Below are positions 53,336 to 62,320 of a stretch of DNA of 64,000 nt, piece by piece. Within the stretch, counting starts at the first letter, position 1. Every line of letters starts with the position of its first letter. Below the pieces are notes generated by a model, which saw nothing but the letters and a program-made list of their open reading frames with translations, was not told where the DNA came from and did no database searches. The stretch covers positions 1-64,000 of the forward strand of contig NZ_JAHXZL010000013.1 of assembly GCF_019429525.1 (NCBI RefSeq). Direction: 5' to 3'. The position numbers and the translations under genes are program-made. Source of the stretch: Sphingomonas folli (lineage in GTDB: Bacteria > Pseudomonadota > Alphaproteobacteria > Sphingomonadales > Sphingomonadaceae).

Positions 53336-53634
53336 GCCGCCCGGTCGAGGTCGACCTGCCCCACCAGCTCGGCCGCGCGGGGGCGCGGCAGCGGATCGAG
53401 GGCGGCTTCGGCAAGCTCGCCGGCTATGTCCCCGGCGGCCACGTCACCGAGCATCGCTGGGACGGCGACACGCTCCACTTCACGGTGGAGGGCATGGGGC
53501 AGCGGGTCGGCGTGCGGCTCGACGTCGCCGACAGCAACGTCCACGCCGTGTTCGAGCTGCCCGGGCTGCTCGCAATGTTCGCCGAGCCGCTGCGCGAGAA
53601 GCTCCAGAAGGACGGGCCGAAGCTGCTCTCCTGA
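53332..53634 (+). CDS. Polyhydroxyalkanoic acid granule-type small protein
   Basis: This 100-residue protein starts at a GTG that overlaps the upstream stop codon and has GGAGGCGG upstream. VEVDLPHQLGRAGARQRIEG opens it, then HVTEHRWDGDTLHFTVEGMG and VFELPGLLAMFAEPLREKLQ. This is the layout of the PHA system / PHA_gran_rgn family (TIGR02610), small proteins that resemble the START-type SRPBCC fold. They are linked to granules or to acid-shock proteins. The VOC gene upstream is co-transcribed; no PHA synthase is in the window. Confidence 0.78.
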   Translation: MSRPVEVDLPHQLGRAGARQRIEGGFGKLAGYVPGGHVTEHRWDGDTLHFTVEGMGQRVGVRLDVADSNVHAVFELPGLLAMFAEPLREKLQKDGPKLLS

Positions 53635-53723
53635 GCGCCCCCTCCGCTGCGGCCCGCCGCATCGTTAACCGGCCGTTCGCCAATTCGTGGCACTCCGCGC
53701 CGCATCGCGAGGATCACGGGACC

Positions 53724-54158
53724 ATGGCGCATATCATTGTCGCGGACGACGACGACATCTGGGGCGAGCTGGTGTGCGACGCGCTGCGCGCGGCGGGCCA
53801 TACCGCGGGCGCGCTGACCGACAGCCGCGACGCGCTGCGCGCGATCAAGGCGCGCCGGCCCGACCTGGTCGTGCTCGACTGCAGCATGCCCGAGCTGAGC
53901 GGCGTGCTGCTGCTGCAAGAGCTGCGCAAGTCGCCGCAGCTGTTCGACCTGCCCGTGCTGATGCTGACGGGGCGGCGCAACGACCAGGACGTGCAGCTCG
54001 CCTATTTCGCCGGCTGCAACGATTATCTGAAGAAGCCGTGCGACCCCGAGGAAGTGGTGTATCGCGTGCAGCGGCTGCTGGAGAAATTCCCGCCCGCGGT
54101 GACGGCGGTGCGCCGCGTCGCGCCGGGCGGCTTCGGCCGCCGCGCGCCGTCGCGGTGA
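53724..54158 (+). CDS. Single-domain response regulator
   Basis: This 144-residue receiver protein begins HIIVADDDDIWGELVCDALR with the acidic pocket. The phospho-acceptor Asp is in LVVLDCSMPELSGVLLL. A Thr follows in PVLMLTGRRND and the conserved Lys in NDYLKKPCDPEEVVY. No output domain follows; the last 25 residues are basic. No histidine kinase is adjacent. Such stand-alone regulators act as phospho-relay or adaptor proteins. TTAACC near 53665 could be a CtrA half-site, but this is weak. Confidence 0.9.
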   Translation: MAHIIVADDDDIWGELVCDALRAAGHTAGALTDSRDALRAIKARRPDLVVLDCSMPELSGVLLLQELRKSPQLFDLPVLMLTGRRNDQDVQLAYFAGCNDYLKKPCDPEEVVYRVQRLLEKFPPAVTAVRRVAPGGFGRRAPSR

Positions 54159-54184
54159 GGTGACCGCGGCGTTCTCGCGCGGCG

Positions 54185-54214
54185 ATGGATCCTGCGAAGG
54201 GTCCGGGATGACGC
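54185..54214. repeat. Half copy of the GTCATCC extragenic repeat
   Basis: GATGGATCCTGCGAAGGGTC followed by CGGGATGACG matches the right end of the GTCATCC repeats, without a left end. It lies in the 234-base gap before the GntR gene and looks like a truncated remnant. The rest of that gap holds no gene. Confidence 0.55.
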
Positions 54215-54392
54215 CAGCATGAAGCGTGCACGCGGCGGTAAAGGGCCGTGCGTCGTGGTGAACCAAGGGAGTTCCGCACGGCCCAGTATCGCTGTTGGGG
54301 CGACACCCCCATCATAGAAGCATGCCCCCGGCGAGTCAGACACATTTCAGACGCAATCGTGCCGAAGTGAGACTCGCCCCGGCGTCCGCGCC

Positions 54393-55139
54393 TCAGCCCT
54401 CCATCGCGTCGGTGAGCGCGGCGCGCGTGTCGGCCAGCGCCAGGTCGACCAGCCGGCGCATCGCCGCGGCGGCCTGGGCGGTGTCGCCGTCGGCGATCGC
54501 GTCGTACACCGCGGCATGCTCCGGGATCGGGTCGCGCGGCAGCGCGCGGTCGCGCTGCTTCAGCTGGGTCGTCCAGGCCACCGCCGCGGTGATCCCCGCC
54601 GACAGCGTCACCAGCGCGTCGTTGCGCGAGGCGGCGAGGATCGCGCCGTGGAAGTCGCGGTCGGCGGCGAGCCCCGCCTCGGTCGACAGCGTGTGCCGCC
54701 GCATCCGCGCCAGCGCGTCCTTCAGCGCCTTGAGATCCTCGCGGTCGCGGCGCTCGGCGGCGAAGGCGGCCGCGGCGGGCTCCACCACCGAGCGCAGCTC
54801 GAACAGGCTGCGCAGCAGCGCCATGTCGGGCTTGTCGGCGAAGGCCCAGCCGAGCACGTCGGGGTCGAGCATGTTCCAGCGCCGCCGCGGCAGCACGCGC
54901 GTGCCGGTCTTGGGGCGGCTCTCCACCAGCCCCTTGGCGATCAGCCCCTGCACCGCCTCGCGATAGGCGCCGCGCGAGACGCCGTTGGTCTCGGCGAAGA
55001 CGATCTCGCCGGGCAGCACGTCGCCCGGGGCATATTCGCCCGACAGGATCGCGCGGCCCAGCATGTTGCCGATCGCGCCGCGCCAGCGCCGTCCGGTCGA
55101 CTGCAGCGCGGCCTCCTGGCCGGGTAACTCGCTCACCAT
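54393..55139 (-). CDS. GntR-family regulator, FCD type
   Basis: This 248-residue regulator has an N-terminal winged helix (GNMLGRAILSGEYAPGDVLP, with YREAVQGLIAKGLVESRPKT). An all-helical FCD ligand-binding domain spans about 85-235. It carries metal-site residues in RDFHGAILAASRNDALV and the later EHAAVYDAIADGDTAQAAAA with the second His. FCD regulators often bind sugar acids or organic acids with a metal. It lies 14 bases downstream of the GH27 gene on the same strand, so it is probably co-transcribed and controls the galactoside locus. ATG 55139 or GTG 55136 is the start. Confidence 0.9.
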   Translation of the reverse strand: MVSELPGQEAALQSTGRRWRGAIGNMLGRAILSGEYAPGDVLPGEIVFAETNGVSRGAYREAVQGLIAKGLVESRPKTGTRVLPRRRWNMLDPDVLGWAFADKPDMALLRSLFELRSVVEPAAAAFAAERRDREDLKALKDALARMRRHTLSTEAGLAADRDFHGAILAASRNDALVTLSAGITAAVAWTTQLKQRDRALPRDPIPEHAAVYDAIADGDTAQAAAAMRRLVDLALADTRAALTDAMEG

Positions 55140-55153
55140 CCTCTCCTTCGCGG

Positions 55154-56530
55154 TCACGCCGCGGACAAGCGATACAGCCCGGCGCCGTGCGAGGCGATAG
55201 GGCGCGCCAGCCGGCCGCTCGCGGTCCCGTCGTCGCGCCCGGCCCACAGGTCGCGCACGCGCACCGCGCCGGTGACGTCGAGCGCGCGGAGCGGCAGCGC
55301 GACCTCCTTGGCCTTGTCGCTCGTGTTGAACAGCGCGACGTAATGGTCGCGGCTGCCCTCCGGCCGCGCCGACCAGATCCGCGTGCCATCGGCGATGAAA
55401 TGCGGGCGGTTGTCGGTGCTCGCCTGGTTGACCGCCAGCACCTCGCGGTTGGTCAGCAATGCCAGTGTCGGCGCGTCCAGGTGGCGCAGGTCGCCGCCCA
55501 TGATCAGCGGCGAGCGAGCGATCGACCACAGGGTCATCAGCGTGCGCTGCTCGTCGGGCGTGAACTTGGTGTCGCGCTTGCCCAGCGCGAGCCGGCCGAG
55601 CGGCAGCATGTCGGCGTCGGGCCAGGCGCCGGGGCGGCGCCACTGGTTCCAATTCTCCAGCCGGGTGAACTGCGCCTCCAGCATCGCCCACTCGTCCCAG
55701 AAATCGTCGCTGATCCGCCACATCTGCGCGTATTCGCGGACGTGCGCGCCGCGCGGCACCGGCGTCTCGCCGGGCGAGAGGCTGAGCACGATCGGCCGGC
55801 CGCAGCGCTGGATCGCGCGGTGCGCCGCCTCGATCTCGGGCGCGTGCGAGTCATAGGGACGGCTCATGTCGTCCATCTTGACGAAGTCGACGCCCCAGGA
55901 AGCGTAGAGCGCGAAGATGCTGTCGTAATAGGCCTGGGCGCCGGGCTTGCTCATGTCGACCCCGTACATGTCGGGGTTCCACGGGCAGGTGCTGGACGTG
56001 TCGGCGACGTCGGCGGCGCGCAGGCTGGTGCCGAGCACGGGCAGGTTGCGCTTCACCGCCTCGCGCGGGATGCCGCGCATCACGTGGATGCCGAAGCGCA
56101 TGCCCATGGCGTGCACCGCGGCGGCGAGCTGGGTGAAGCCCGAGCCGTCCGCGCTCGACGGGAAGCGGTTGGGCGCGGGGATGACGCGGCCGTGCGGGTC
56201 GAGCGTCGGCGTCGCCACCTTGTTGTACTCGTAGCTGGTCGCGTTGGGCTCGTACCATTGGATGTCGACGGTGAAGACGTCGTAGCCGTGGGGCAGCAGC
56301 TTCTCGCGCATGATCGCCGCGGTCTCGCGCGCCTGCGCCTCGGTGATCGTGGTGGCGAAGCTGTTCCAGCTATTCCAGCCCATCGGCGGCCGCGGCGCGA
56401 GCGACGGCCCGCCGGCGCGAGTACCGCCCTCTCCGCCCTGCGCCGCCTCACCCGGCACCGCGGCCGCTGCGGCACCGCCGAGCCCCGCGGCGAGCATCGC
56501 GCGTCGACTGAGTCGCACCTCGTCCATCAT
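55154..56530 (-). CDS. GH27 alpha-galactosidase, Tat-exported
   Basis: This 458-residue secreted alpha-galactosidase has a Tat-type leader (VRLSRRAMLAAGLGGAAAAA). The GH27 barrel starts with PRPPMGWNSWNSFATTITEA and continues through YDVFTVDIQWYEPNATSYEY. WGVDFVKMDDMSRPYDSHAP carries the catalytic nucleophile Asp. Later MWRISDDFWDEW carries the acid/base region. A beta-sandwich domain follows (about 370-458). It releases alpha-linked galactose from oligosaccharides or galactomannans. It is divergent from a TonB receptor and followed by a GntR regulator. Confidence 0.93.
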   Translation of the reverse strand: MMDEVRLSRRAMLAAGLGGAAAAAVPGEAAQGGEGGTRAGGPSLAPRPPMGWNSWNSFATTITEAQARETAAIMREKLLPHGYDVFTVDIQWYEPNATSYEYNKVATPTLDPHGRVIPAPNRFPSSADGSGFTQLAAAVHAMGMRFGIHVMRGIPREAVKRNLPVLGTSLRAADVADTSSTCPWNPDMYGVDMSKPGAQAYYDSIFALYASWGVDFVKMDDMSRPYDSHAPEIEAAHRAIQRCGRPIVLSLSPGETPVPRGAHVREYAQMWRISDDFWDEWAMLEAQFTRLENWNQWRRPGAWPDADMLPLGRLALGKRDTKFTPDEQRTLMTLWSIARSPLIMGGDLRHLDAPTLALLTNREVLAVNQASTDNRPHFIADGTRIWSARPEGSRDHYVALFNTSDKAKEVALPLRALDVTGAVRVRDLWAGRDDGTASGRLARPIASHGAGLYRLSAA

Positions 56531-56589
56531 CCCTCTCCTCCCGCGCGCGGCGGCTGGCCGGTGACCGGCTCCCGCCCCGCGATCGCATC

Positions 56590-56618
56590 AGGGTATCAAT
56601 ACTCAAACAATTGTCGAG
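56590..56618. promoter_or_regulatory. Possible operator between GH27 and TonB receptor
   Basis: GTATCAATAC (56593-56602) is a small palindrome, and ACAATTGTC follows at about 56607-56615. It lies about 65 bp upstream of the GH27 start, where an FCD regulator would act. The length is short, so confidence is low. Confidence 0.3.
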
Positions 56619-56633
56619 ACCGTCGCGTCGGAA

Positions 56634-56827
56634 ATCCTCCCCGCTGGCGGGAAGGGTTGTACACGCCGCCACGTCTCCGGGACTTGGCTGGAACGGCCGG
56701 GACACTTCCACCTGCACGACAGCCGCAGGCGGGTGGAGGGATCGCACGAGTGGCATAGCGTTGGTGGAGAGCCCCCTCCACCACCGGCCTTTGGCCGGTG
56801 CTCCCCTCCCCGTGCCGGGGAGGATCT
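56634..56827. repeat. Extragenic double-palindrome repeat, copy 2 (rearranged)
   Basis: The left end AATCCTCCCCGCTGGCGGG and the right end CCCGTGCCGGGGAGGATC match the ends of the copies at 441 and 59851. The centre has CCCCCTCCACCACCGGCC repeats but carries extra sequence. It fills about half of the 419-base gap between the divergent GH27 and receptor genes, so it separates their promoters. Confidence 0.7.
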
Positions 56828-56877
56828 GGACGAATTCTTGTAAGGAAAAGATCACCGGTGCAGGTAGCCCCGATCGC

Positions 56878-56906
56878 TTGACAGTCGACTACTCCTACAA
56901 GATGAT
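56878..56906 (+). promoter_or_regulatory. Sigma-70 promoter for the galactoside TonB receptor
   Basis: TTGACA (56878-56883) and GATGAT (56901-56906) are separated by 17 bases. The -35 is perfect and the -10 is a fair match. The start codon is 44 bases downstream. Confidence 0.6.
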
Positions 56907-56949
56907 CGATCGGGCGAGGGCAAGAGACCCCGCACATCGGGAGAGGATC

Positions 56950-59844
56950 ATGAGAGCTCGTCTGCTCGCGGGCGCGGCGCTGTTCGCCTGCGCCGCGTCG
57001 CCCGTCGCGGCGCAATCGTCCAACGCCAATTCGGTCGCCCCCACCGGCACGCCCCAGGCGGATACCCCCGCCGAGCCGCAGGGCCCGTCCGAGACGCCGC
57101 CCGGCGCGGTGCCGCAGGACGGTGTCGAGGATATCGTCGTCACCGGCATCCGCAGCAGCCTGCGCTCGTCGCTCGCCACCAAGCGCAACGCCGAGAACAT
57201 CGTGGACTCGATCACCGCCGAGGACACGGGCAAGTTCCCCGACACCAATATCGCCGACTCGCTCCAGCGCATCACCGGCGTCGCGATCGACCGATCGGGC
57301 GGCGAGGGCCAGTTCATCACGGTCCGCGGCCTCGGGCCGGAGTTCAATACCGTGCTGGTCAACGGCCGCATCATGGCGACCGACAACCCGGGCCGCGAGT
57401 TCTCGTTCGACGTGTTGTCCTCCAACCTGATCCAGCGCGTCGACGTCTACAAGACCTCGCTGCCGCAGCTGCAGGAAGGCGGCATTGGCGCCACCGTGAA
57501 CGTCGTCACCGCGCGGCCGCTCGACGGGCGCGCCGGCTTCCACGCCACGCTGGCGGCGGGCGGCATCTACGACTCGCTCGCCGACAAGGTGAGCCCGGAC
57601 TTCTCGGGGATCGTCTCCTGGACCAACCCCGACAAGACCTTCGGCGCCCTGCTCTCGGGCTCGTACACCAACCGCCGGAGCCAGCTCGACTCGGCGCGGA
57701 TCGGCGGATGGATCCTCGGCCCGCAGGGGCTGATCGACGGCACCGCGCAGTCGACCGGGCTCACCACCGCGGCGCTGGTCGACAGTCCCAGCGACATCCA
57801 CACGCCGCGCGAGTTCAACTTCGACCGGGAGGAGGACAAGCGCGAGCGGATCAACGTCGCCGGCTCGATCCAGGGCCAGCTCACCGACCGGCTGCTGCTG
57901 ACCGTCGACGGCATCTACTCGCAGTTCAACGTCTCGCAATATACGCGCCGCTACGGCGACTTCTTCACCGAGCGCTTCCTCGGGGTGGAGACCGACGCCA
58001 ACAACACGGTGATCGGCTTCAACCGCCCGGGCTCGGACTTCCTCGCGGTCAACCCCGGCCTGCTCGAGCCGCTCGCCGACGGCAGCGACTCGCGCGTGAC
58101 GCGGCAGCAGAACGACAATATCGTCTGGACCAGCCAGCGCGAGACCGAGAGCTACCAGGTCGGCGCCAATCTCGCCTGGGACGTGTCCGAGCAGCTGCGG
58201 CTGAAGTTCGACGCCTCCACCACCAAGGCGACTCAGCGCAACCCGTACAAGTTCGTCGTCGTCGGCTCGCTGGCGCAGACGTCGGTGCGGTTCGATCTCA
58301 ACCCCGAGAACGACCTGCCCGGCCTCACCAACCTCGGCCCGATCACCGACGCCAGCCTGCTGCGCGCGCATTTCGCGCAGAACGACCTGACGCGGGTGAG
58401 CGACAAGGGCAGCGAGTTCCACTTCGACGGCGAGTGGAAGGCGGACCGCGGCATCCTCCAGTCGCTGATGTTCGGCGCCTCCTACAACCAGCGCCGCAAG
58501 GTGCGCACCCGCGAGGACAATTCGGACACGGTCTGCACCTATTGCGGCTATGACATCCCGATCCCGTCCAACCTCGTCCAGGCCTATTCGCTCGACAATT
58601 TCCTGCCCGGCGCCTCGGGCAGCGACGCGCTGCCGAAGGACTTCTTCACCTTCAACCAGGAGGACATCTTCGCCTTCCTGTCCGATCCCGCCAACCTCGT
58701 GCGCCCGCGCCAGGGGCGCACCGCCGAGGAACAGGCCGCCGAGGCGGCGCGCGTGCAGGCGCTGGAAGGCGGCCCCTACGGCCGGCGCGACCGTCCCAAC
58801 GCGCGGCTCGACGTCGAGGAGAAGGTGGTCGCGGCCTATCTCAACGCCAATTTCAAGGGCGACGACTGGTCCGGCAACATCGGCGGGCGCTTCGTCAGCA
58901 CGCGGCTGCGCTCGGCCGGGTTCGGCCAGCAGATCGTGCGCATCTTCGTCAACCCGGGCGACGACAACCTGAACTTCGTCTACACCGACCCGCAGGCGAT
59001 CAGCGTCGAGAACAGCTACACCGACTTCCTGCCCTCGGCGAACATCAAATATGCGATCACGCCCCGCGTGCTCGCGCGCGCCGCGGTGTCGAAGACGGTG
59101 ACCCGGCCGACGCTGACCTCGCTCGGGGTCGACAACAGCTATGGCGGCCGGCTCACCAACGCGACGTCGAGCGGCGGCAACCCGGCGCTGCGCCCGTTCA
59201 AGTCGACCAACTATGACGTGTCGCTCGAATATTACATCACCGACGTGAGCTACGTCAGCGTCTCGGGCTTCTACAAGGCCTTCACCGACTTCCTCGAGAG
59301 CCAGACGCTACCGCTGACGATCGCGGGGTTCGACTTCCTCGACACGCGCACGCGCAACGGGCAGAGCGGCTCGATCGCGGGCGTCGAGGTCGGCGGCCAG
59401 TACACCTTCGACCGGCTGCTGCCCGGCGCGCTCGGCGGCTTCGGCGTGGCGGGCAATTACACCTATGTGTCGAGCAACGTCGCGCGCGGCGAGGGCAGCG
59501 GCACCAACGCCAACAACTGCGGCTACAACGGCCTGTCGCCGCACTCCGCCAACGGCAGCCTGTTCTACGAGAAATACGGGCTCCAGGCGCGCGCCTCATA
59601 CAACTGGCGCTCGTCGTTCCTGCGCCAGTGTTTCGGCGCCGCCTCGCGGCCGGAGAACCGCGCCGCCTACGGCCAGCTCGACGTCAGCGTCTCCTATGAC
59701 GTCACGCCGGTGTTCCAGGTCTACGCGCAGGGCGTCAACCTGACCAACCAATATGTCCACGATTACTCGGTGTTCGAGGACCGGCTGCTGATGCTGCAGA
59801 ACACCGGCTCGCGGTACCTGTTCGGCGTCCGCGCGCGCTTCTGA
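56950..59844 (+). CDS. TonB-dependent receptor (TIGR01782 type)
   Basis: This 964-residue outer-membrane receptor starts at an ATG with GGGAGAGG upstream. The signal peptide ends in SPVAAQ. A Pro/Thr-rich linker precedes DIVVTGIRSSLRSSLATKRN. Then come AENIVDSITAEDTGKFPDTN and SLQRITGVAIDRSGGEGQFI, which is the signature of the TonB-Xanth-Caul class used for oligosaccharides in sphingomonads, Caulobacter and Xanthomonas. The barrel ends in YLFGVRARF. Its position opposite an alpha-galactosidase and near a GntR regulator suggests uptake of galactosides. The substrate is inferred. Confidence 0.92.
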   Translation: MRARLLAGAALFACAASPVAAQSSNANSVAPTGTPQADTPAEPQGPSETPPGAVPQDGVEDIVVTGIRSSLRSSLATKRNAENIVDSITAEDTGKFPDTNIADSLQRITGVAIDRSGGEGQFITVRGLGPEFNTVLVNGRIMATDNPGREFSFDVLSSNLIQRVDVYKTSLPQLQEGGIGATVNVVTARPLDGRAGFHATLAAGGIYDSLADKVSPDFSGIVSWTNPDKTFGALLSGSYTNRRSQLDSARIGGWILGPQGLIDGTAQSTGLTTAALVDSPSDIHTPREFNFDREEDKRERINVAGSIQGQLTDRLLLTVDGIYSQFNVSQYTRRYGDFFTERFLGVETDANNTVIGFNRPGSDFLAVNPGLLEPLADGSDSRVTRQQNDNIVWTSQRETESYQVGANLAWDVSEQLRLKFDASTTKATQRNPYKFVVVGSLAQTSVRFDLNPENDLPGLTNLGPITDASLLRAHFAQNDLTRVSDKGSEFHFDGEWKADRGILQSLMFGASYNQRRKVRTREDNSDTVCTYCGYDIPIPSNLVQAYSLDNFLPGASGSDALPKDFFTFNQEDIFAFLSDPANLVRPRQGRTAEEQAAEAARVQALEGGPYGRRDRPNARLDVEEKVVAAYLNANFKGDDWSGNIGGRFVSTRLRSAGFGQQIVRIFVNPGDDNLNFVYTDPQAISVENSYTDFLPSANIKYAITPRVLARAAVSKTVTRPTLTSLGVDNSYGGRLTNATSSGGNPALRPFKSTNYDVSLEYYITDVSYVSVSGFYKAFTDFLESQTLPLTIAGFDFLDTRTRNGQSGSIAGVEVGGQYTFDRLLPGALGGFGVAGNYTYVSSNVARGEGSGTNANNCGYNGLSPHSANGSLFYEKYGLQARASYNWRSSFLRQCFGAASRPENRAAYGQLDVSVSYDVTPVFQVYAQGVNLTNQYVHDYSVFEDRLLMLQNTGSRYLFGVRARF

Positions 59845-59850
59845 CCTCGC

Positions 59851-59989
59851 GATCCTCCCCGCTCGCGGGGAGGGGGACCAGCCGCAGGCTGGTGGAAGGG
59901 GGTGTCCGCAGGCGCTGCGCTGTGGGGAGAGCCCCCTCCACCACCGGCCTGAGGCCGGCGGTCCCCCTCCCCGCCGTGCGGGGAGGATT
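59851..59989. repeat. Extragenic double-palindrome repeat, copy 3
   Basis: GATCCTCCCCGCTCGCGGGG at the left and CCCCGCCGTGCGGGGAGGAT at the right are inverted ends. CCAGCCGCAGGCTGG and CCACCGGCCTGAGGCCGG palindromes lie inside. It directly follows the receptor stop codon and ends 4 bases before the next gene's stop. It is the same family as 441-577. Confidence 0.8.
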
Positions 59990-59992
59990 TTC

Positions 59993-60214
59993 TCACCCCT
60001 TCGTCTTGGTCACCGTCTTCTGGGCGCGCGACTGCTTGGCATAATGATGGTGCGCGGCCGCGCAGCCCGCCGCGGCGCCGAGCACCGCGTGGCCCTTGCC
60101 GACGAGATGCCCGGCCACGCCGCCCGCCGCGGCGCCGCGCACGCAGCCCTTGGCGAGCGCGGGGGAAGCCGTCGCGAGCACCAGCGGGACGGCGAGGAAA
60201 GAGAGCATCCGCAT
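59993..60214 (-). CDS. Small secreted glycine-zipper protein
   Basis: This 73-residue protein has a signal peptide (MLSFLAVPLVLATASPALAK). The mature part, CVRGAAAGGVAGHLVGKGHA followed by VLGAAAGCAAAHHHY, has a glycine-zipper pattern with two cysteines. It ends in a Lys/Thr-rich tail. GGAGG lies 5 bases before the ATG. Glycine-zipper proteins of this size are usually periplasmic or outer-membrane associated. I cannot assign a role. Confidence 0.75.
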   Translation of the reverse strand: MRMLSFLAVPLVLATASPALAKGCVRGAAAGGVAGHLVGKGHAVLGAAAGCAAAHHHYAKQSRAQKTVTKTKG

Positions 60215-60308
60215 GAGAACCTCCGTCGTTCAGTGATGCCCTATCCTACGCGCCGCCTGCCCCCGTGTTGCGTTAAACTTCGGTCATGTCGCGGTAGCCT
60301 CGGCTTCG

Positions 60309-62093
60309 TCACGGCAGCTCCAGCTGGCGCCGCTCATAGGCCTGGCGCCAGTCGCTCAGGTCGGCCAGCATCGTCGCCGCCGCGCCCTCGACCAGGTCGA
60401 CCACGCGCGGCAGGTCGTCGCCGTCGCTCTCGAGCGCGGCGACGTAGCGCGCGAGGTCCGCCGCGGTCGCGCTGGAGCGCGCCGCGCTGGCGCCGAAATC
60501 GCCCTGCACGCGGATACCGAAGATCGCCGCGCCTAGCGCGGGCAGCCCGGCGGAGAGCGCGACGAAGACCCCCGCGTTGGCGCGCACCCACTCATGGGCC
60601 GCGACATAGCCCACCAGGAAGACCAGGCAGCTCAGCAGCGAGGCGAGGAACAGCAGCATCCCGATGCGATGCAGCCGATGGTCGAGCAGGTGGAGCTGGT
60701 GCGCCGCGGCGCGGTGATAGGCGAGCTGGGGGTGCAGCTCCTCCTCGGCGATGAAGTCCGCCACCGCGCGCCGGTCGCTGAGGCAGCCGCTGGCGCAGCC
60801 GCTCGCGCGCCACACCGCGGCGGCGTACCAGTCGAGCCAGCGCGGCTCGCGCGCGGCGCCGGGGCGCACCGCGGGGCGGCCGACGCCGAGCAGCTTGAGG
60901 CTGCGCATCGGGCGCAGCCGCTCGGCGAGCTGGCGATAGTCGAGCCAGCGCCGGTGCCACTCGCGCGCGACCCCGACGCGCGTGTTGAGCACGAACCCCG
61001 CCACCGCGGCGAGCTCGCACAGCGCCAGCCAGAATTTCAGCTCCTTGAACAGGAGTCCCGACAGCGCCAGCAGCACCGCCGCGGCGCCGAGCAGGAAATT
61101 GAGCACGTGCCCGCTGCGATAACTCTGCGCGAAATGCTGCGCGAGCCGGTCGCTCCAGCCATAGGCCGCCTCGATCGAGTCGAGCCGAGGGCGCACGCCG
61201 TGCGCGCCGTCGCGGCAGAAGGTGCGGAAGCGCTCCCACTCGCGCCGCGTGTCGGCGTCATAAGGCGCGCTGCGGAAAGCGGCGCGACGCAGCCGCTTGA
61301 TCCCCAGCACCGCCAGCAGCGCGGGATATTCCACCCGCGCGCGCACGCGCCGCTCCGTCTCGCCGAGGAAGCGGTCGAGACAGGCACGCTCGACCGGCGC
61401 GGCGGGCGGCGCGAGCAGCTGCGCCACCAGCGCGTCCACCGCGTCGACGTCGCAGGCGCGCGCGGGCACCTGCTCGATCGCCTCGGGGTTGGCGAGCGGG
61501 TCGTAGCCGGCCCAGCGGATCACCGTCTCGCCGCCACCGAGCGGCACGTGGATCACCGGCAGGCCCTGCCGCAGCGCGCGCGCGACGATGTCGGCGGTGC
61601 CACCGATGCCGCGTCCCGGCGCGCCGTCCCATAGCGCCACCAGCACGTCGCTGTGCGCCAGCACGGCGCGCCCCGCCAGCGCGTAGCTCGCCGGCCGACC
61701 CGCGGGGAGCGCGGGCAGTTCGAGCGCGCAGCCGGCGCGCTCGATCAGGGAGTCGAAGGCGGCGTCGCTGGCGGCGTCGGTGAAGTCGGTGCGATAGTCG
61801 TCGCGCGGCAGCGGCAGCACCGCCTCGACGCGATAGCCCGCGGCGAGCGCCAGCTCGGCGGCGAGCTGGTCGGCGCCCTCGGCGAGCGGGGTGACGAAAC
61901 GCAGCGCGGGCGGCGAGTCCGCGAAATAGCGCGCCTCGGCGGCATGGACCCGCCCCGCCGCGCCGGCCAGCGCCGCCAACGCCTCGCCCAGCCGCGGCGC
62001 CGCGCGCGCGGCCGCGGCGGCGTCGAGCAGCGGCGGGCGATGCCCGGTGATCCCGACCGCCAGCCCGAAGCCCGGGCGCGGCGGGTGACTCAC
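60309..62093 (-). CDS. SLOG-domain protein with four membrane segments
   Basis: This 594-residue protein starts at a GTG (62093) with GAGG upstream. The N-terminal domain (about 8-220) is SLOG-like: GLAVGITGHRPP, then TPLAEGADQLAAELALAAGY followed by RVEAVLPLPRDDYRTDF, and later VALWDGAPGRGIGGTADIVA, a nucleotide-loop pattern. Hydrophobic helix pairs lie at about 327-370 and 476-525. The tail (YVAALESDGDD and LSDWRQAYERRQLELP) looks like the end of DUF4231/SLATT-type membrane effectors. SLOG domains bind nucleotide-derived ligands in Thoeris and related systems. The TIR gene is divergent, 227 bp away. Confidence 0.75.
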   Translation of the reverse strand: MSHPPRPGFGLAVGITGHRPPLLDAAAAARAAPRLGEALAALAGAAGRVHAAEARYFADSPPALRFVTPLAEGADQLAAELALAAGYRVEAVLPLPRDDYRTDFTDAASDAAFDSLIERAGCALELPALPAGRPASYALAGRAVLAHSDVLVALWDGAPGRGIGGTADIVARALRQGLPVIHVPLGGGETVIRWAGYDPLANPEAIEQVPARACDVDAVDALVAQLLAPPAAPVERACLDRFLGETERRVRARVEYPALLAVLGIKRLRRAAFRSAPYDADTRREWERFRTFCRDGAHGVRPRLDSIEAAYGWSDRLAQHFAQSYRSGHVLNFLLGAAAVLLALSGLLFKELKFWLALCELAAVAGFVLNTRVGVAREWHRRWLDYRQLAERLRPMRSLKLLGVGRPAVRPGAAREPRWLDWYAAAVWRASGCASGCLSDRRAVADFIAEEELHPQLAYHRAAAHQLHLLDHRLHRIGMLLFLASLLSCLVFLVGYVAAHEWVRANAGVFVALSAGLPALGAAIFGIRVQGDFGASAARSSATAADLARYVAALESDGDDLPRVVDLVEGAAATMLADLSDWRQAYERRQLELP

Positions 62094-62204
62094 GACTGAA
62101 CCTCGCTCACCGGCATTCCCTATCGGCCCCCCCGACCGCGTGTGGCGCGCCCCTGCTACGAGCGATCGGGGCGCCGCCGCAAGCGCCTTGCGCTGATCCT
62201 TGTT

Positions 62205-62227
62205 AACCATCGCATTGCCAGCGTTCC
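62205..62227 (-). promoter_or_regulatory. Weak EcfG-like promoter upstream of the SLOG gene
   Basis: On the minus strand, GGAAC (62227-62223) is followed by GTT (62207-62205) with 15 bases between, one short of the usual range. It lies about 115 bp upstream of the SLOG start. It is a tentative sign of general stress control. Confidence 0.3.
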
Positions 62228-62320
62228 GGCGCTCTGGCACGAGAGGTACGGGGGGAGCCGGTCGGCCGGGCGCGCCGGCGAACGCGCCCTCGATCCATCC
62301 GATGGGCGGCTGGGGGGCCG

